From Oscillospiraceae bacterium (GTDB lineage Bacteria; Bacillota; Clostridia; Oscillospirales; Oscillospiraceae): a DNA stretch of 49,075 bases. This document shows positions 7,960 through 15,766 of this stretch, in pieces. The stretch is taken from contig JAEEKA010000096.1 in NCBI GenBank assembly GCA_016282135.1, positions 1 to 49,075 of the forward strand. The letters run 5' to 3'. The stretch's first letter is position 1. Each line of letters opens with the position of its first letter. A program made the position numbers and the translations under genes. The notes under the pieces are model-generated. The model did no database searches, was not told the DNA's origin, and saw only the letters and a program-made list of their open reading frames with translations.

Positions 7960-10900
7960 TTATTTTTCCACCACCGCGTCCTCGCCCAGCAGCTCCCGCA
8001 GCTCCTCCAGCATGACCGCCTCGGGCAGGCACTGGGCGCCCCGGCGCAGGCCGGTATCGGCGAAGTAGAGGACCGTGGGGGTCTGACCGGGGAACATGTT
8101 GATAATGGCCCTGGCCTTCTGATACTCCAGACTGTCCTCGGAGGGGAGCTTCAGATAGAGCTTGCCGCAGGCCGATACCCGGCCCAGGGCCCGGGCGGGC
8201 ACGCCTCCGGTTCGGACGAATTCCTCCAGGGGCTGCGCCGTGTTTGCCATGAGCTGGGCTGGCTTATCATCCCGCAGGGAGACCCGGCCCTCCAGGGCCA
8301 GGGCGGCGCCCTCCTTCAGCAGCTCCTCAAACCGGGCCAGGGCCGCCGGGAACACCAGCACCTCCAGGCTTCCGGTGTCGTCCTCCAGGGTCACGTAGGC
8401 CATGAGGCTGCTGTTGCGGGTGGTCTTGGTGACGACGCTCTGAACGATGCCGCAGACGGTGACGGTCTCCCCGTCCCGGAAGGGGGAATCCTCCCCCGTC
8501 ACCTGCCGGACGGCCACGGCCTTGGTCCGGCGCAGGGCCTTCCGGTACTGATCCATGGGGTGGCCGGAGATGTACAGGCCGGTGGTCTGCTTCTCCCCGT
8601 TCAGCAGCTCGAAGAGCTCCAGCTCCGGGATCTCCGGCACGGGGATGCCCAGGTCGGATTCCTTGTCCTCCAGGCCGTCGAAGAGCCCCACCTGGCCGGA
8701 GAGATTCCGGCGGGTCTGGCTGGTGAGCCAGCCCATCAGGGGCTCGTAGATCGCCAGAAGCTGGCTCCGGCGGAGGCCGAAGCTGTCCATGGCCCCGCAG
8801 CGGATCAGATTCTCCACGGTCCGCCGGTTGATCTCGGTGTCGCTGAGCCGCTTGCAGAAGTCCGTCAAGCCGGTGAAGGGGCCGCCGATCTCCCGCTCCG
8901 CCGTCATTTTGCGGATCAGGCCCCGGCCCACGTTCTTCACGGCGCCCAGGCCGAAGCGGATGCTGTCCCCCTCCACGGTGAATACGTCCTCGGAGCGGTT
9001 CACGTCCGGGGGCGCCAGGGGGATGCCCATTTCCCGGCAGTCCGCGATATAGCCCGCCACCTTTTCCGTGTCGGAGAGCATGGAGGTCATCAGGGCCGCC
9101 ATGTACTGCCGGGGCCAGTGGCATTTCAGCCAGGCGGTGTCGTAGCTGACCTTGGCGTAGCACACCGCATGGGCCTTGTTGAAGGCATAGTTGGCGAAAT
9201 CCAGAATCTCGTCGTAGATTTTCTGGGCCGCCGCTTCGCTCACGCCGTTGGCCAGGGCCCCGGGAATGCCCCGGGCGGGATCGCCGTAGACAAAAGCCTG
9301 GCGCTCCTGGACGATGACGTTCTGTTTTTTCTTGGAAATGGCCCGGCGCATATTGTCCGCCTGGCCCAGGGTATAGCCGCCCAGCTTCCGGAAGATTTCG
9401 ATGACCTGCTCCTGATAGACGATGCAGCCGTAGGTCACTTCAAGAATCGGCTGGAGCTGGGGGGTGATATAGCTGATGGTCTCCGGGTGGTGCTTGGACT
9501 GGATGAATTTGGGGATGGATTCCATGGGGCCCGGACGATAGAGGGCCACGATGGCGGTCATATCCTCAATGGACTGGGGCTTCATCTGGACGCAGACCCC
9601 GGTGATGCCCGTGGATTCCAGCTGGAACACGCCGGAGGTCTTGCCCTCCCCCAGCATGGCAAAGGTCTCGGGATCGTCGTCGGGGACGTTCTTCATGGAG
9701 AAGCCCGGGTCGATCCGGCGAATCTGCCGCTCCGCGTCGTCAATGACGGTCAGGTTCCGCAGGCCCAGGAAGTCCATCTTCAGCAGGCCCAGCTCCTCGA
9801 TGGTGGTCATGGTGAACTGGGTGACGATGGTGTCTTCGTTCCGGGCGAGAGGCACGTAGTCGGAAACGGGCCGGGCGGTAATCACCACGCCGGCGGCATG
9901 GGTGGAGGTGTTCCGGGGCATGCCCTCGATGTCCCGGGCGGTGTCGATGAGCTTCTTTACCCTGGGATCCTCATCGTACATCTTTTTCAGCTTGGGATTC
10001 TTGGTGAGGGCCAGCTCCAGGGTCATGTGGAGCTCGTTGGGAATGGCCTTTGCCACCACGTCGGCCTCGGCGTAGCTCATGTTCAGGGCCCGTGCCACGT
10101 CCCGGACCGCGCCCCGGGCGGCCATGGTGCCGAAGGTGACGATCTGGGCCACCCGGTCCTTGCCGTATTTCCGGGTCACATAGTCGATAACCTCTCCCCG
10201 GCGCTCCTGGCAGAAGTCCGTATCAAAGTCTGGCATGGAGACCCGCTCCGGGTTCAGGAAGCGTTCGAAAATCAGGGCGTACTGCATGGGGTCGATCTCG
10301 GTGATGTGCATGCAGTAGGCGGCGATGGAGCCCGCGCCGGAGCCTCTGCCGGGCCCCACGGGGATGCCCTGCTCCTTGGCCCAGCGGATGAAGTCCGCCA
10401 CGATCAGGAAGTAGTCCACGTAGCCCATCTTCTCGATGACGCTCATTTCGTAGTCCAGTCGCTCCCGATACGCGGCAAGGGTAGGGGGCGGCGTCCTCGA
10501 CGCCCCGATGCCCCCATCCTCGGAGGAACTGCCGTAGCGCTCTGCAAAGCCGTCCCGGCATAATTTTCGGAAATAGGTCAGCGAGTCCGACCCGTCCGGG
10601 GCCTCGTAGGCAGGCAGATGGTAATGGCCGAATTCAAACTCCACGTTGCAGCGCCCGGCGATTTTCGCGGTATTCTCAAAGGCCTCCTCCAGCTGGGGAA
10701 AGAGCTGCCGAAGCTCTTCCTCGGACTTGACGTAGAACTCCTCGCTCTCAAAACGCATGCGATTTGGGTCGTCCACGGTTTTGCCCATCTGGATGCACAT
10801 GAGCACGTCCTGGGTGGCGGCGTCCTCCTTGCGGAGGTAGTGGGCGTCGTTGGTGACCACCAGGGGCAGCTTCAGCTCCCGGGACAGGCGCAGCAGCAGG

Positions 10901-11460
10901 GGGTTGACCTTGGCCTGCTCCGCAATGCCATGATCCTGGAGCTCCAGATAGAAATTGTCCGGCCCGAAGATTTGGCTGTATTCCAGGGCGATTTCCTTCG
11001 CCCCCTCGTAGTCGTCGATTTTCAGCCGCCGGGGAATGGCCCCCGCCAGACAGGCGGACAGGGCGATGAGGCCCTCGGAGTGCTGCCGCAGCAGCTCCAT
11101 GTCGATGCGGGGACGGCCGTAGAAGCCCTCCAAAAAGCCCTTAGAGACCAGATAGCTCAGGTTCCGGTAGCCGGTCTCGTTTTGGCACAGCAGCACCAGG
11201 TGGGCGTTTTCGTTGTCGATGCCGTGGACCTTGTCGAAGCGGGTCCGGGGCGCTACGTAGACCTCGCAGCCGATGATGGGCTTGACCCCGGCGGCCTTGG
11301 CGGCCTTGTAGAAATCGACGACCCCGTACATGACCCCGTGGTCGGTGATGGCCACAGCGGACTGCCCCAGCTCCTTCACCCGGTCCATCAGCTTCCCGAT
11401 CCGGCAGGCCCCGTCCAGGAGGCTGTACTCAGTATGAAGATGTAAATGGACAAATGACAT
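7960..11460 (-). CDS. dnaE: DNA polymerase III alpha subunit DnaE, with in-frame repeat insertion
   Basis: This is a replicative C-family polymerase of 1166 residues. It opens with a PHP domain (HLHTEYSLLDGA, 5-16), followed by the palm with PDFDTDFCQERR at about 407-418 (catalytic aspartates), the GPGRGSGAGS loop, the finger region, tandem helix-hairpin-helix elements, and an OB fold near the C-terminus (VTVCGIVQSVVTKTTRNSSLMAYV). I chose the ATG at 11458-11460 (MSFVHLHLH), which has GAGGAG 7 bases upstream; the ORF opens 12 codons earlier without a ribosome binding site. The oddity is around residues 312-332: YGSSSEDGGIGASRTPPPT is encoded by a repeat element that exactly matches (28 bases) the 56-bp tandem repeat downstream of the same gene. 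It sits just before ERLDYEMSVIEKMGY, where the family has a short variable linker. The frame stays open, so the protein should be functional. Confidence 0.96.
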   Translation of the reverse strand: MSFVHLHLHTEYSLLDGACRIGKLMDRVKELGQSAVAITDHGVMYGVVDFYKAAKAAGVKPIIGCEVYVAPRTRFDKVHGIDNENAHLVLLCQNETGYRNLSYLVSKGFLEGFYGRPRIDMELLRQHSEGLIALSACLAGAIPRRLKIDDYEGAKEIALEYSQIFGPDNFYLELQDHGIAEQAKVNPLLLRLSRELKLPLVVTNDAHYLRKEDAATQDVLMCIQMGKTVDDPNRMRFESEEFYVKSEEELRQLFPQLEEAFENTAKIAGRCNVEFEFGHYHLPAYEAPDGSDSLTYFRKLCRDGFAERYGSSSEDGGIGASRTPPPTLAAYRERLDYEMSVIEKMGYVDYFLIVADFIRWAKEQGIPVGPGRGSGAGSIAAYCMHITEIDPMQYALIFERFLNPERVSMPDFDTDFCQERRGEVIDYVTRKYGKDRVAQIVTFGTMAARGAVRDVARALNMSYAEADVVAKAIPNELHMTLELALTKNPKLKKMYDEDPRVKKLIDTARDIEGMPRNTSTHAAGVVITARPVSDYVPLARNEDTIVTQFTMTTIEELGLLKMDFLGLRNLTVIDDAERQIRRIDPGFSMKNVPDDDPETFAMLGEGKTSGVFQLESTGITGVCVQMKPQSIEDMTAIVALYRPGPMESIPKFIQSKHHPETISYITPQLQPILEVTYGCIVYQEQVIEIFRKLGGYTLGQADNMRRAISKKKQNVIVQERQAFVYGDPARGIPGALANGVSEAAAQKIYDEILDFANYAFNKAHAVCYAKVSYDTAWLKCHWPRQYMAALMTSMLSDTEKVAGYIADCREMGIPLAPPDVNRSEDVFTVEGDSIRFGLGAVKNVGRGLIRKMTAEREIGGPFTGLTDFCKRLSDTEINRRTVENLIRCGAMDSFGLRRSQLLAIYEPLMGWLTSQTRRNLSGQVGLFDGLEDKESDLGIPVPEIPELELFELLNGEKQTTGLYISGHPMDQYRKALRRTKAVAVRQVTGEDSPFRDGETVTVCGIVQSVVTKTTRNSSLMAYVTLEDDTGSLEVLVFPAALARFEELLKEGAALALEGRVSLRDDKPAQLMANTAQPLEEFVRTGGVPARALGRVSACGKLYLKLPSEDSLEYQKARAIINMFPGQTPTVLYFADTGLRRGAQCLPEAVMLEELRELLGEDAVVEK
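10481..10508 (-). repeat. Repeat element inside the dnaE coding sequence
   Basis: These 28 bases are identical to the core of the 56-bp tandem repeat at 7461-7890 (GTAGGGGGCGGCGTCCTCGA onward on the plus strand) and form the same GGCGTC/GACGCC hairpin. Read in the dnaE frame they encode GASRTPPPT. They lie in a linker ahead of the palm domain. Confidence 0.85.
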
Positions 11461-11703
11461 GGTTATCTCCTCATAGAACGAAATATCATGGATCAAGAAT
11501 CAGGGTTTGGGTTCAGGGTTCAGAGTTCAGCGCGTCATTCTGAGCGCCGTAGGGGCGAGCATTGCTCGTCGCGTGTCCCCCGTCCCTTGCCTTCCCCTTG
11601 AGGGGAAGGCTTTGGGTGCGTCCCATTATCAAGGGCATCAGGATCCGCGTCCCCCGTCCGTTTCAAATGGTTTCAAATCACAATTTGAAATCACCACAAT
11701 TCT
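11461..11703. repeat. whiA-dnaE spacer with repeats
   Basis: The spacer holds, from left: the dnaE ribosome binding site; a TTCAGGGTTCAGAGTTCAG heptamer run (11508-11526); a GTAGGGGCGAGCATTGCTCG hairpin module (11550-11571); a perfect GCCTTCCCC-ttga-GGGGAAGGC hairpin (11589-11610); the hairpin TTTCAAAT-caca-ATTTGAAA (11671-11690); and an ATTCTTCATTCTTCATT array that runs into the whiA stop codon. No gene is seen. Confidence 0.7.
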
Positions 11704-12594
11704 TCATTCTTCATTTGCCAGCTCGCAGAGCTTGCGCAGCCGGTGATTCAACGCTGACTTGGTCAGCGGCGGGTCGAACATCTCCGCCAGCTCGGCCAGG
11801 GTGGCTTCCGGGTTCTCCTCCCGGAGCTCTGCGGTCCGGCGGAGCTTCTCGGGCAGGTCCTCGAACCGGCCCCGCTCCCGGAGGGCTCGGATGGCGGCGA
11901 TCTGGGTCTGGGCCGCCTCCACCACCTTGGAGGTGTTGGCGTTGTCGCAGTTGACGATCCGATTGATCTTGTTCTTCATATCCTTCTCGATCTTTGCCTC
12001 CATGACCCCCATGGCCGCCACGGGCGCCCCCAGAAAGGCCAGAAAGTCCTCGATGCCCTCGCTCTGCTTGAAGTAGAGGATGGAGCTGCCGTTGCGAAGG
12101 GTGGTCTTGGGGGAGAAGCCCTGGTCCAGCAGCAGACTCTCCGTCTCCCGGCTGACCTTGTGGTGGTTGGTGGCCAGCTCCAGGTGGTAGCGCTTTTCCG
12201 GGTCGGTTACGGAGCCCCCGGAGAGGAAGGCCCCCCGCAGGAAGGCCTGACGGCAGCAGTCCTTTTCCAGCAGGCCGTAGTTGACGTGGAGGCTGACGCT
12301 CTCTACAGGACTGTAGCCGATGGCCTCAAAGATCCGGTCGATCTTGGACCGGTCCAGAATTAAAAACGTGAATTTGCCCCCCTCCTGAACCTCGTCGAAG
12401 TCCAGCTTGAAGGCCTTGCGGAAGAGCTGGGGCAGCCGGGCCGCGAAGGCCTCGCTTTCCGTCACCAGCCGGAGCTGATCCGCCCCGAAGCCGCTGCAAT
12501 AGAGCAGCACCCCGCAGGCCTCCGCCAGGGCGCAGCATTTTTTGTCGATAAAATCCCTGCAAAGTTCCGCCTTTGCTTCCGAAGAAAAAGACAT
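11704..12594 (-). CDS. whiA: WhiA, sporulation/cell-division DNA-binding protein
   Basis: WhiA combines an N-terminal LAGLIDADG-homing-endonuclease-like fold (catalytically dead) with a C-terminal helix-turn-helix. It is conserved across Gram-positives, where it influences chromosome segregation and cell division. In 296 residues I see the family's RGAFLSGGSVTDPEKRYHLE segment, KASRIVNCDNAN-type NKINRIVNCDNANTSKVVEAA, and the C-terminal HTH ending LTKSALNHRLRKLCELA. ATG at 12592-12594 is chosen because GGAGG lies 8 bases upstream; an in-frame GTG 9 bases earlier overlaps the ribosome binding site. In Firmicutes whiA normally follows rapZ and yvcK; here a RapZ-like fusion precedes it and yvcK is absent. 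The last residues ANEE and the stop are encoded by an AATGAAG heptamer array. Confidence 0.95.
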   Translation of the reverse strand: MSFSSEAKAELCRDFIDKKCCALAEACGVLLYCSGFGADQLRLVTESEAFAARLPQLFRKAFKLDFDEVQEGGKFTFLILDRSKIDRIFEAIGYSPVESVSLHVNYGLLEKDCCRQAFLRGAFLSGGSVTDPEKRYHLELATNHHKVSRETESLLLDQGFSPKTTLRNGSSILYFKQSEGIEDFLAFLGAPVAAMGVMEAKIEKDMKNKINRIVNCDNANTSKVVEAAQTQIAAIRALRERGRFEDLPEKLRRTAELREENPEATLAELAEMFDPPLTKSALNHRLRKLCELANEE

Positions 12595-12842
12595 AATGGA
12601 CACCTCCGGTGGCAGTTGAGAATTGAGAGTTGAGAGTTGAGAATTGAAAGTTGAAAATCAGTTCATGGCGCGTAGAGGCCGCAGGTGGGGATCAGTCACC
12701 AGTTACCAGGGACCAGTCGCCAGGGGACGAGGGACGGGGGACGCGGATTCTTCGCTTTGCTCAGAATGACAGACGGGGAAGCCAACGCGCCGACGCACCG
12801 CTCCCGTCTCCGATTGCCGATTGCCTATTCATCTACTGCCTA
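12595..12842. repeat. Spacer between the RapZ-Nudix fusion gene and whiA
   Basis: No gene is seen. A plus-strand array of TTGAGAA/TTGAGAG/TTGAAAG units (12616-12660) lies upstream of whiA in the inverted (5'-end) orientation. A run of TCACCAGTTACCAGGGACCAG heptamers (12696-12720) and a GACGAGGGACGGGGGACG stretch follow. A GAATAGGCAATCGGCAATCGG array (minus strand, 12812-12845) starts at the stop codon of the upstream gene. Confidence 0.65.
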
Positions 12843-13628
12843 TTATCGATTCAAAAACGCGTCCGCGTCCCGCAGGATCTGCCGGGCGCTTTCCCGGCGC
12901 AGAACGGCCAGGGCCTCCTCCAAAGGCAGCAGATGAACGGCCCGCAGCTCCGAGGCCTGGGGTACCGGGGTCTGGTCCTCGTACTCCGCCAGATAATAGA
13001 CCACCTGCTTGTAGGTATCGGGCTTTCCCGGCAGGGGGTAGACCTCCGCGGCCCGGAAATCGGGCAGCAGCCTGGGCCGGAGCCCCACCTCCTCCCAAAT
13101 CTCCCGGAGGGCGGTATCCCGCTCCTGCTCCCCTGCCTCCATGTGGCCCTTTGGGAAACCGGGATAGCCGGACAAGGATTCCACAATCACGTAGCGAAGC
13201 TCCCCCTCCCGGCGGGTGAACACCACCGCCCCGGCGGAGTGCTCCAGGGTCTTCCGCAAATCCCGGTGTTCCGTCCGGACCGGGATTCCCTCGGCCTCCA
13301 GGGCCTCCGCCAGCCGATAAACCATGCTGACGGAGCGGTGCTTGCCCCCGGAACAGCCCACGGCAATCACCAGGGGCTCCTTCAAGGGGCTGTCGTAGCC
13401 CCCGTAGAGGGCGATCCGCCGCCGGACCAGGTCCAGGCAGCAGGCAAAAAATTCCTGGGCCTCGGGGGTGGAAAAGACGTAGTCCCGCACCGCCGGGTCC
13501 AGCCCGGTGCTGTGCTTCAACGCTTCCACATAGTAGGGGTTCGGCAGCCCCCGGGCGCCGATGATCGTATCCGCGTGCTCCGGCACTCCGTAGAGATAGC
13601 CGAAGGACATGAGAGTGATTTCGTTCAT
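12843..13628 (-). CDS. RapZ C-terminal domain fused to a Nudix hydrolase
   Basis: Residues 1-~128 match the C-terminal domain of RapZ (YvcJ): ITLMSFGYLYGVPEHAD, GLPNPYY, the conserved GCSGGKHRSV at 91-100 (usually GCTGG-HRSV) and HRDL at 121-124. In RapZ this domain binds nucleotide-sugar/RNA ligands. Residues ~132-261 are a Nudix hydrolase with a complete Nudix box at 161-183 (GHMEAGEQERDTALREIWEE, then VGL), which cleaves nucleoside-diphosphate-linked substrates. The N-terminal P-loop kinase-like domain of RapZ is missing and no yvcK follows. In Bacillus, separate yvcI (Nudix), yvcJ (RapZ), yvcK and whiA genes sit together, so the fusion joins two products of that cluster. The ATG is preceded by GCAGGAGA and lies 15 bases after the upstream gene's stop. 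I am confident of both domains; the joint function is unknown. Confidence 0.88.
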   Translation of the reverse strand: MNEITLMSFGYLYGVPEHADTIIGARGLPNPYYVEALKHSTGLDPAVRDYVFSTPEAQEFFACCLDLVRRRIALYGGYDSPLKEPLVIAVGCSGGKHRSVSMVYRLAEALEAEGIPVRTEHRDLRKTLEHSAGAVVFTRREGELRYVIVESLSGYPGFPKGHMEAGEQERDTALREIWEEVGLRPRLLPDFRAAEVYPLPGKPDTYKQVVYYLAEYEDQTPVPQASELRAVHLLPLEEALAVLRRESARQILRDADAFLNR

Positions 13629-13643
13629 TGTTTTTCTCCTGCG

Positions 13644-14404
13644 TTACAGGTCATAATCCATGTCCTGCAACTTGTACTTTTTCAGAAACTTCTCCTTGCG
13701 CTCCTTCAAAAGCTCCATGTATTGCTCGACTTCGATTCCCTGCAAGGCCTTCCGTTGCGCTTCCAGCAACTCCGTGCGGCGCCATACCAGCGAGGTTTCG
13801 GACAGCCTTTCCCGAACGACGTTGGGAATCTCCCGTTCCTCCAAGGCCTGCACACAATAGGGAAGCATTTCTGTGTCATGCATCATCAGAGCTTGATCCG
13901 CAAAGTCCGGTGTTATCGCGTTGGAAAGTGGATATCGGTGATCTTCTGCTTCCCAAAGGGATATTTCGCGGTTTCGAAGGCGCGTATAAACCAGCTCACG
14001 GGTTTGCATCTCTTCAACTTGGGGGAAAAACACATCATATAAGTATTCGGCTCCTCGAAGCGGAAGATTGGGAACACGGATTTCCGCCGCGCATTCCACC
14101 AGATTAGACGGTAAGTAAAACTGCGTAGCATAATGACCCAATGGATCGTCAAATTGCGTCCATGCAAGGGGGAGGTTTAATGTTGCAGGAATATAGGTTG
14201 GATGAAACCACCACGCAAATTCGATACTTTCCATTCTGCGTGGAAAGGTCAGAAGAATGTGAATGTGACTGATGACGCCGTTGTAAATCTTGTACCAATT
14301 CCGCAGATCGTCCCGGTAGTTCACAAACCCGGCGTCCCGCAGGGCTGGGCGTAATATCGCGCTGATATTTGACGCAGTTCCTCTTTCAGTTCCTTTTGTG
14401 CCAT
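13644..14404 (-). pseudogene. Hypothetical gene, probably frameshifted near its 5' end
   Basis: I do not recognise the family. From an ATG at 14402-14404 (GGGAGTGGAG upstream) the frame reads MAQKELKEELRQISARYYAQ and then stops 7 codons later. The next frame, which lacks a good start (GTG at 14322-14324 without a ribosome binding site), continues ALRDAGFVNYRDDLRNWYKI for another 226+ residues to QDMDYDL. Joining them needs one extra base around 14340-14350 and gives a smooth ~253-residue protein with a W/Y-rich core, no signal peptide, and a basic helical C-terminus. Base composition is less GC-rich than its neighbours, which hints at later acquisition. It lies between murB and the RapZ-Nudix gene, 15 bases from the latter. 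A sequencing error or programmed frameshifting are alternatives to decay. Confidence 0.6.
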
Positions 14405-14590
14405 GAAACGCTCCACTCCCCTATTATTCGGATTTCAACCTGTTACTTATTACTTGTTACCTATTACTTGCGGTAACCCTCGGGGCGTCGAGGCGCCGCC
14501 CCCTACGGCCTGTCGTTTACTTGTTCCTCTGCGGGCTGCGGACGGCCAATGGCCGCCCCTACGGCCTGTCGGTTACTTATTACTTATTAC
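14405..14590. repeat. murB downstream repeats
   Basis: On the minus strand the murB stop codon lies inside an AAGTAATAGGGAATAAGTAA heptamer array (14575-14605). A GTAGGG hairpin module with core GGCGGCCATTGGCCGTCC follows (14536-14562), then a GGGGCGTCGAGGCGCCGCC module (14485-14507) and a second TTACTTATTACTTGTTACC array (14444-14475). The two arrays flank the GC-rich modules. No gene. Confidence 0.7.
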
Positions 14591-15520
14591 TTATTCCCTA
14601 TTACTTGTCCAGATCCTGACCTCCGGCTCCAGTTCGATGCCGGAATCGGCCTTGACCCGCTCCTGCACCTGGGCGATCAGCGCAAGCACGTCGGCGCAGG
14701 TGGCGCGGCCGAGGTTGACGACGAAGCCGGAATGCTTCTCGGACACGGCGGCGTCTCCCACCCGGAAGCCCTTCAAGCCCGCCTCCTGGATCAGGGCGGC
14801 GGCGTAGCCCCCCACAGGGCGCTTGAAGGTGGAGCCCGCCGAGGGCAGGTCCAGAGGCTGGGAGGCCTTGCGCTTCTCCATCAGCTCCCGCATCCGGGCC
14901 TGGATGGCCTCCGGGTCCCCCGGCGTCAGCCGGAAGGTTCCGGAGACGATGACCCCCTCCAAAGACATAAAAACACTGTGCCGGTAGCGCAGCTCCATGG
15001 CGGGGCCGTCAAAGCTCAGAAGCTCCCCCTCCGGGCGCAGGAAGCGGGCGGAAACCGCCGTCTGGACCAGCTCGCCGCCGTAGGCTCCGGCGTTCATATA
15101 GAGGCCGCCGCCGACAGTGCCGGGAATGCCGTGGGCAAATTCCAGGCCCGTCAGGCCCGCCCGCTGGGCAAAGGACGCCAGCCGGGCCAGGGAGACTCCG
15201 GCCCCGGCGGTGATCTCATTCTCCCCGGTGCGGGCCAGGGTATCCAGACCCCGGGTGGAGATCACCACCCCGGGCAGCCCGTCGTCCGGGGCCAGAATAT
15301 TGGTGCCGCCCCCCAGGATCCGGGGCAGAATCCCCTCGGCCCGGCAGGCAGCCAAAAGGGCGATGAGCTCCCCCTCGCTCCGGGGGCAGGCCAACACTTC
15401 GGCAGGCCCGCCGATGCGGAAGGAGGTATGGGCGGCCAGGGGCTCCCCGGCCAGCAGCTCCGCACCGGGCAGGGCGGCGGAAAGACGTTCAAAAAGCGTG
15501 TGGGAATGGATTTCGGACAT
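14591..15520 (-). CDS. murB: UDP-N-acetylenolpyruvoylglucosamine reductase MurB
   Basis: MurB reduces UDP-GlcNAc-enolpyruvate to UDP-MurNAc with NADPH and FAD in the cytoplasm. Its 309 residues show the FAD-binding entry HTSFRIGGPAEVLACP, the LGGGTNILAPDDGLPGVVI segment, EFAHGIPGTVGGGLYMNAGA, and the substrate/proton-donor region LPSAGSTFKRP. All are typical and the length fits type IIb enzymes. ATG at 15518-15520 has GGAG upstream. It has its own promoter, divergent from that of the pseudouridine synthase. In Firmicutes murB often precedes rapZ-yvcK-whiA, and that order is kept here in modified form. The C-terminal residues TSNRE are encoded by the first units of a heptamer array. Confidence 0.96.
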   Translation of the reverse strand: MSEIHSHTLFERLSAALPGAELLAGEPLAAHTSFRIGGPAEVLACPRSEGELIALLAACRAEGILPRILGGGTNILAPDDGLPGVVISTRGLDTLARTGENEITAGAGVSLARLASFAQRAGLTGLEFAHGIPGTVGGGLYMNAGAYGGELVQTAVSARFLRPEGELLSFDGPAMELRYRHSVFMSLEGVIVSGTFRLTPGDPEAIQARMRELMEKRKASQPLDLPSAGSTFKRPVGGYAAALIQEAGLKGFRVGDAAVSEKHSGFVVNLGRATCADVLALIAQVQERVKADSGIELEPEVRIWTSNRE

Positions 15521-15584
15521 GGTGATCTCGCTCCGTTTTCAAGGCTTTCGGGGCAATACACGGCCCCGGGCGTTCTATCAAATG

Positions 15585-15613
15585 ATTATAGCACAGAAGC
15601 CCGGATTATGCAA
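15585..15613 (-). promoter_or_regulatory. Sigma-A promoter of murB
   Basis: Minus strand TTGCAT (15608-15613), 17-base spacer, TATAAT (15585-15590) with the extended TGC before it, about 65 bases upstream of the murB ATG. Confidence 0.75.
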
Positions 15614-15625
15614 AGACTTTTTTCT

Positions 15626-15654
15626 TTGCGGAATAGAAGAAGCTGTGGTATAAT
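15626..15654 (+). promoter_or_regulatory. Sigma-A promoter of the RsuA-type synthase gene
   Basis: TTGCGG (15626-15631), 17-base spacer ending TGG, TATAAT (15649-15654). The -10 runs directly into a TTGAGAATTG heptamer array, so transcription would start inside the repeat. Confidence 0.72.
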
Positions 15655-15766
15655 TGAGAATTGAAAAGTGAGAATTGAGAATCATCGGTGTTTTTCAAAT
15701 CTCGATTTGAAAAACTCATCCATTCTCAGCTCTCAACTCTCAATACTCAATTTCCCAGGGGGTCCC
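15655..15766 (+). repeat. Leader with array-hairpin-array structure
   Basis: A TTGAGAATTGAAAAGTGAGA array, the hairpin TTTTTCAAAT-ctcg-ATTTGAAAAA (15690-15715), then an inverted array TTCTCAGCTCTCAACTCTCA (15723-15750), followed by the ribosome binding site AGGGGGT. This is one of two places where the CAAAT hairpin class sits at a gene 5' end. Confidence 0.75.

Noticed and set aside
7918-10563. 881-residue plus-strand open frame across dnaE
   Set aside because: It is antisense to dnaE, starts in a heptamer array, and has no recognisable domain.
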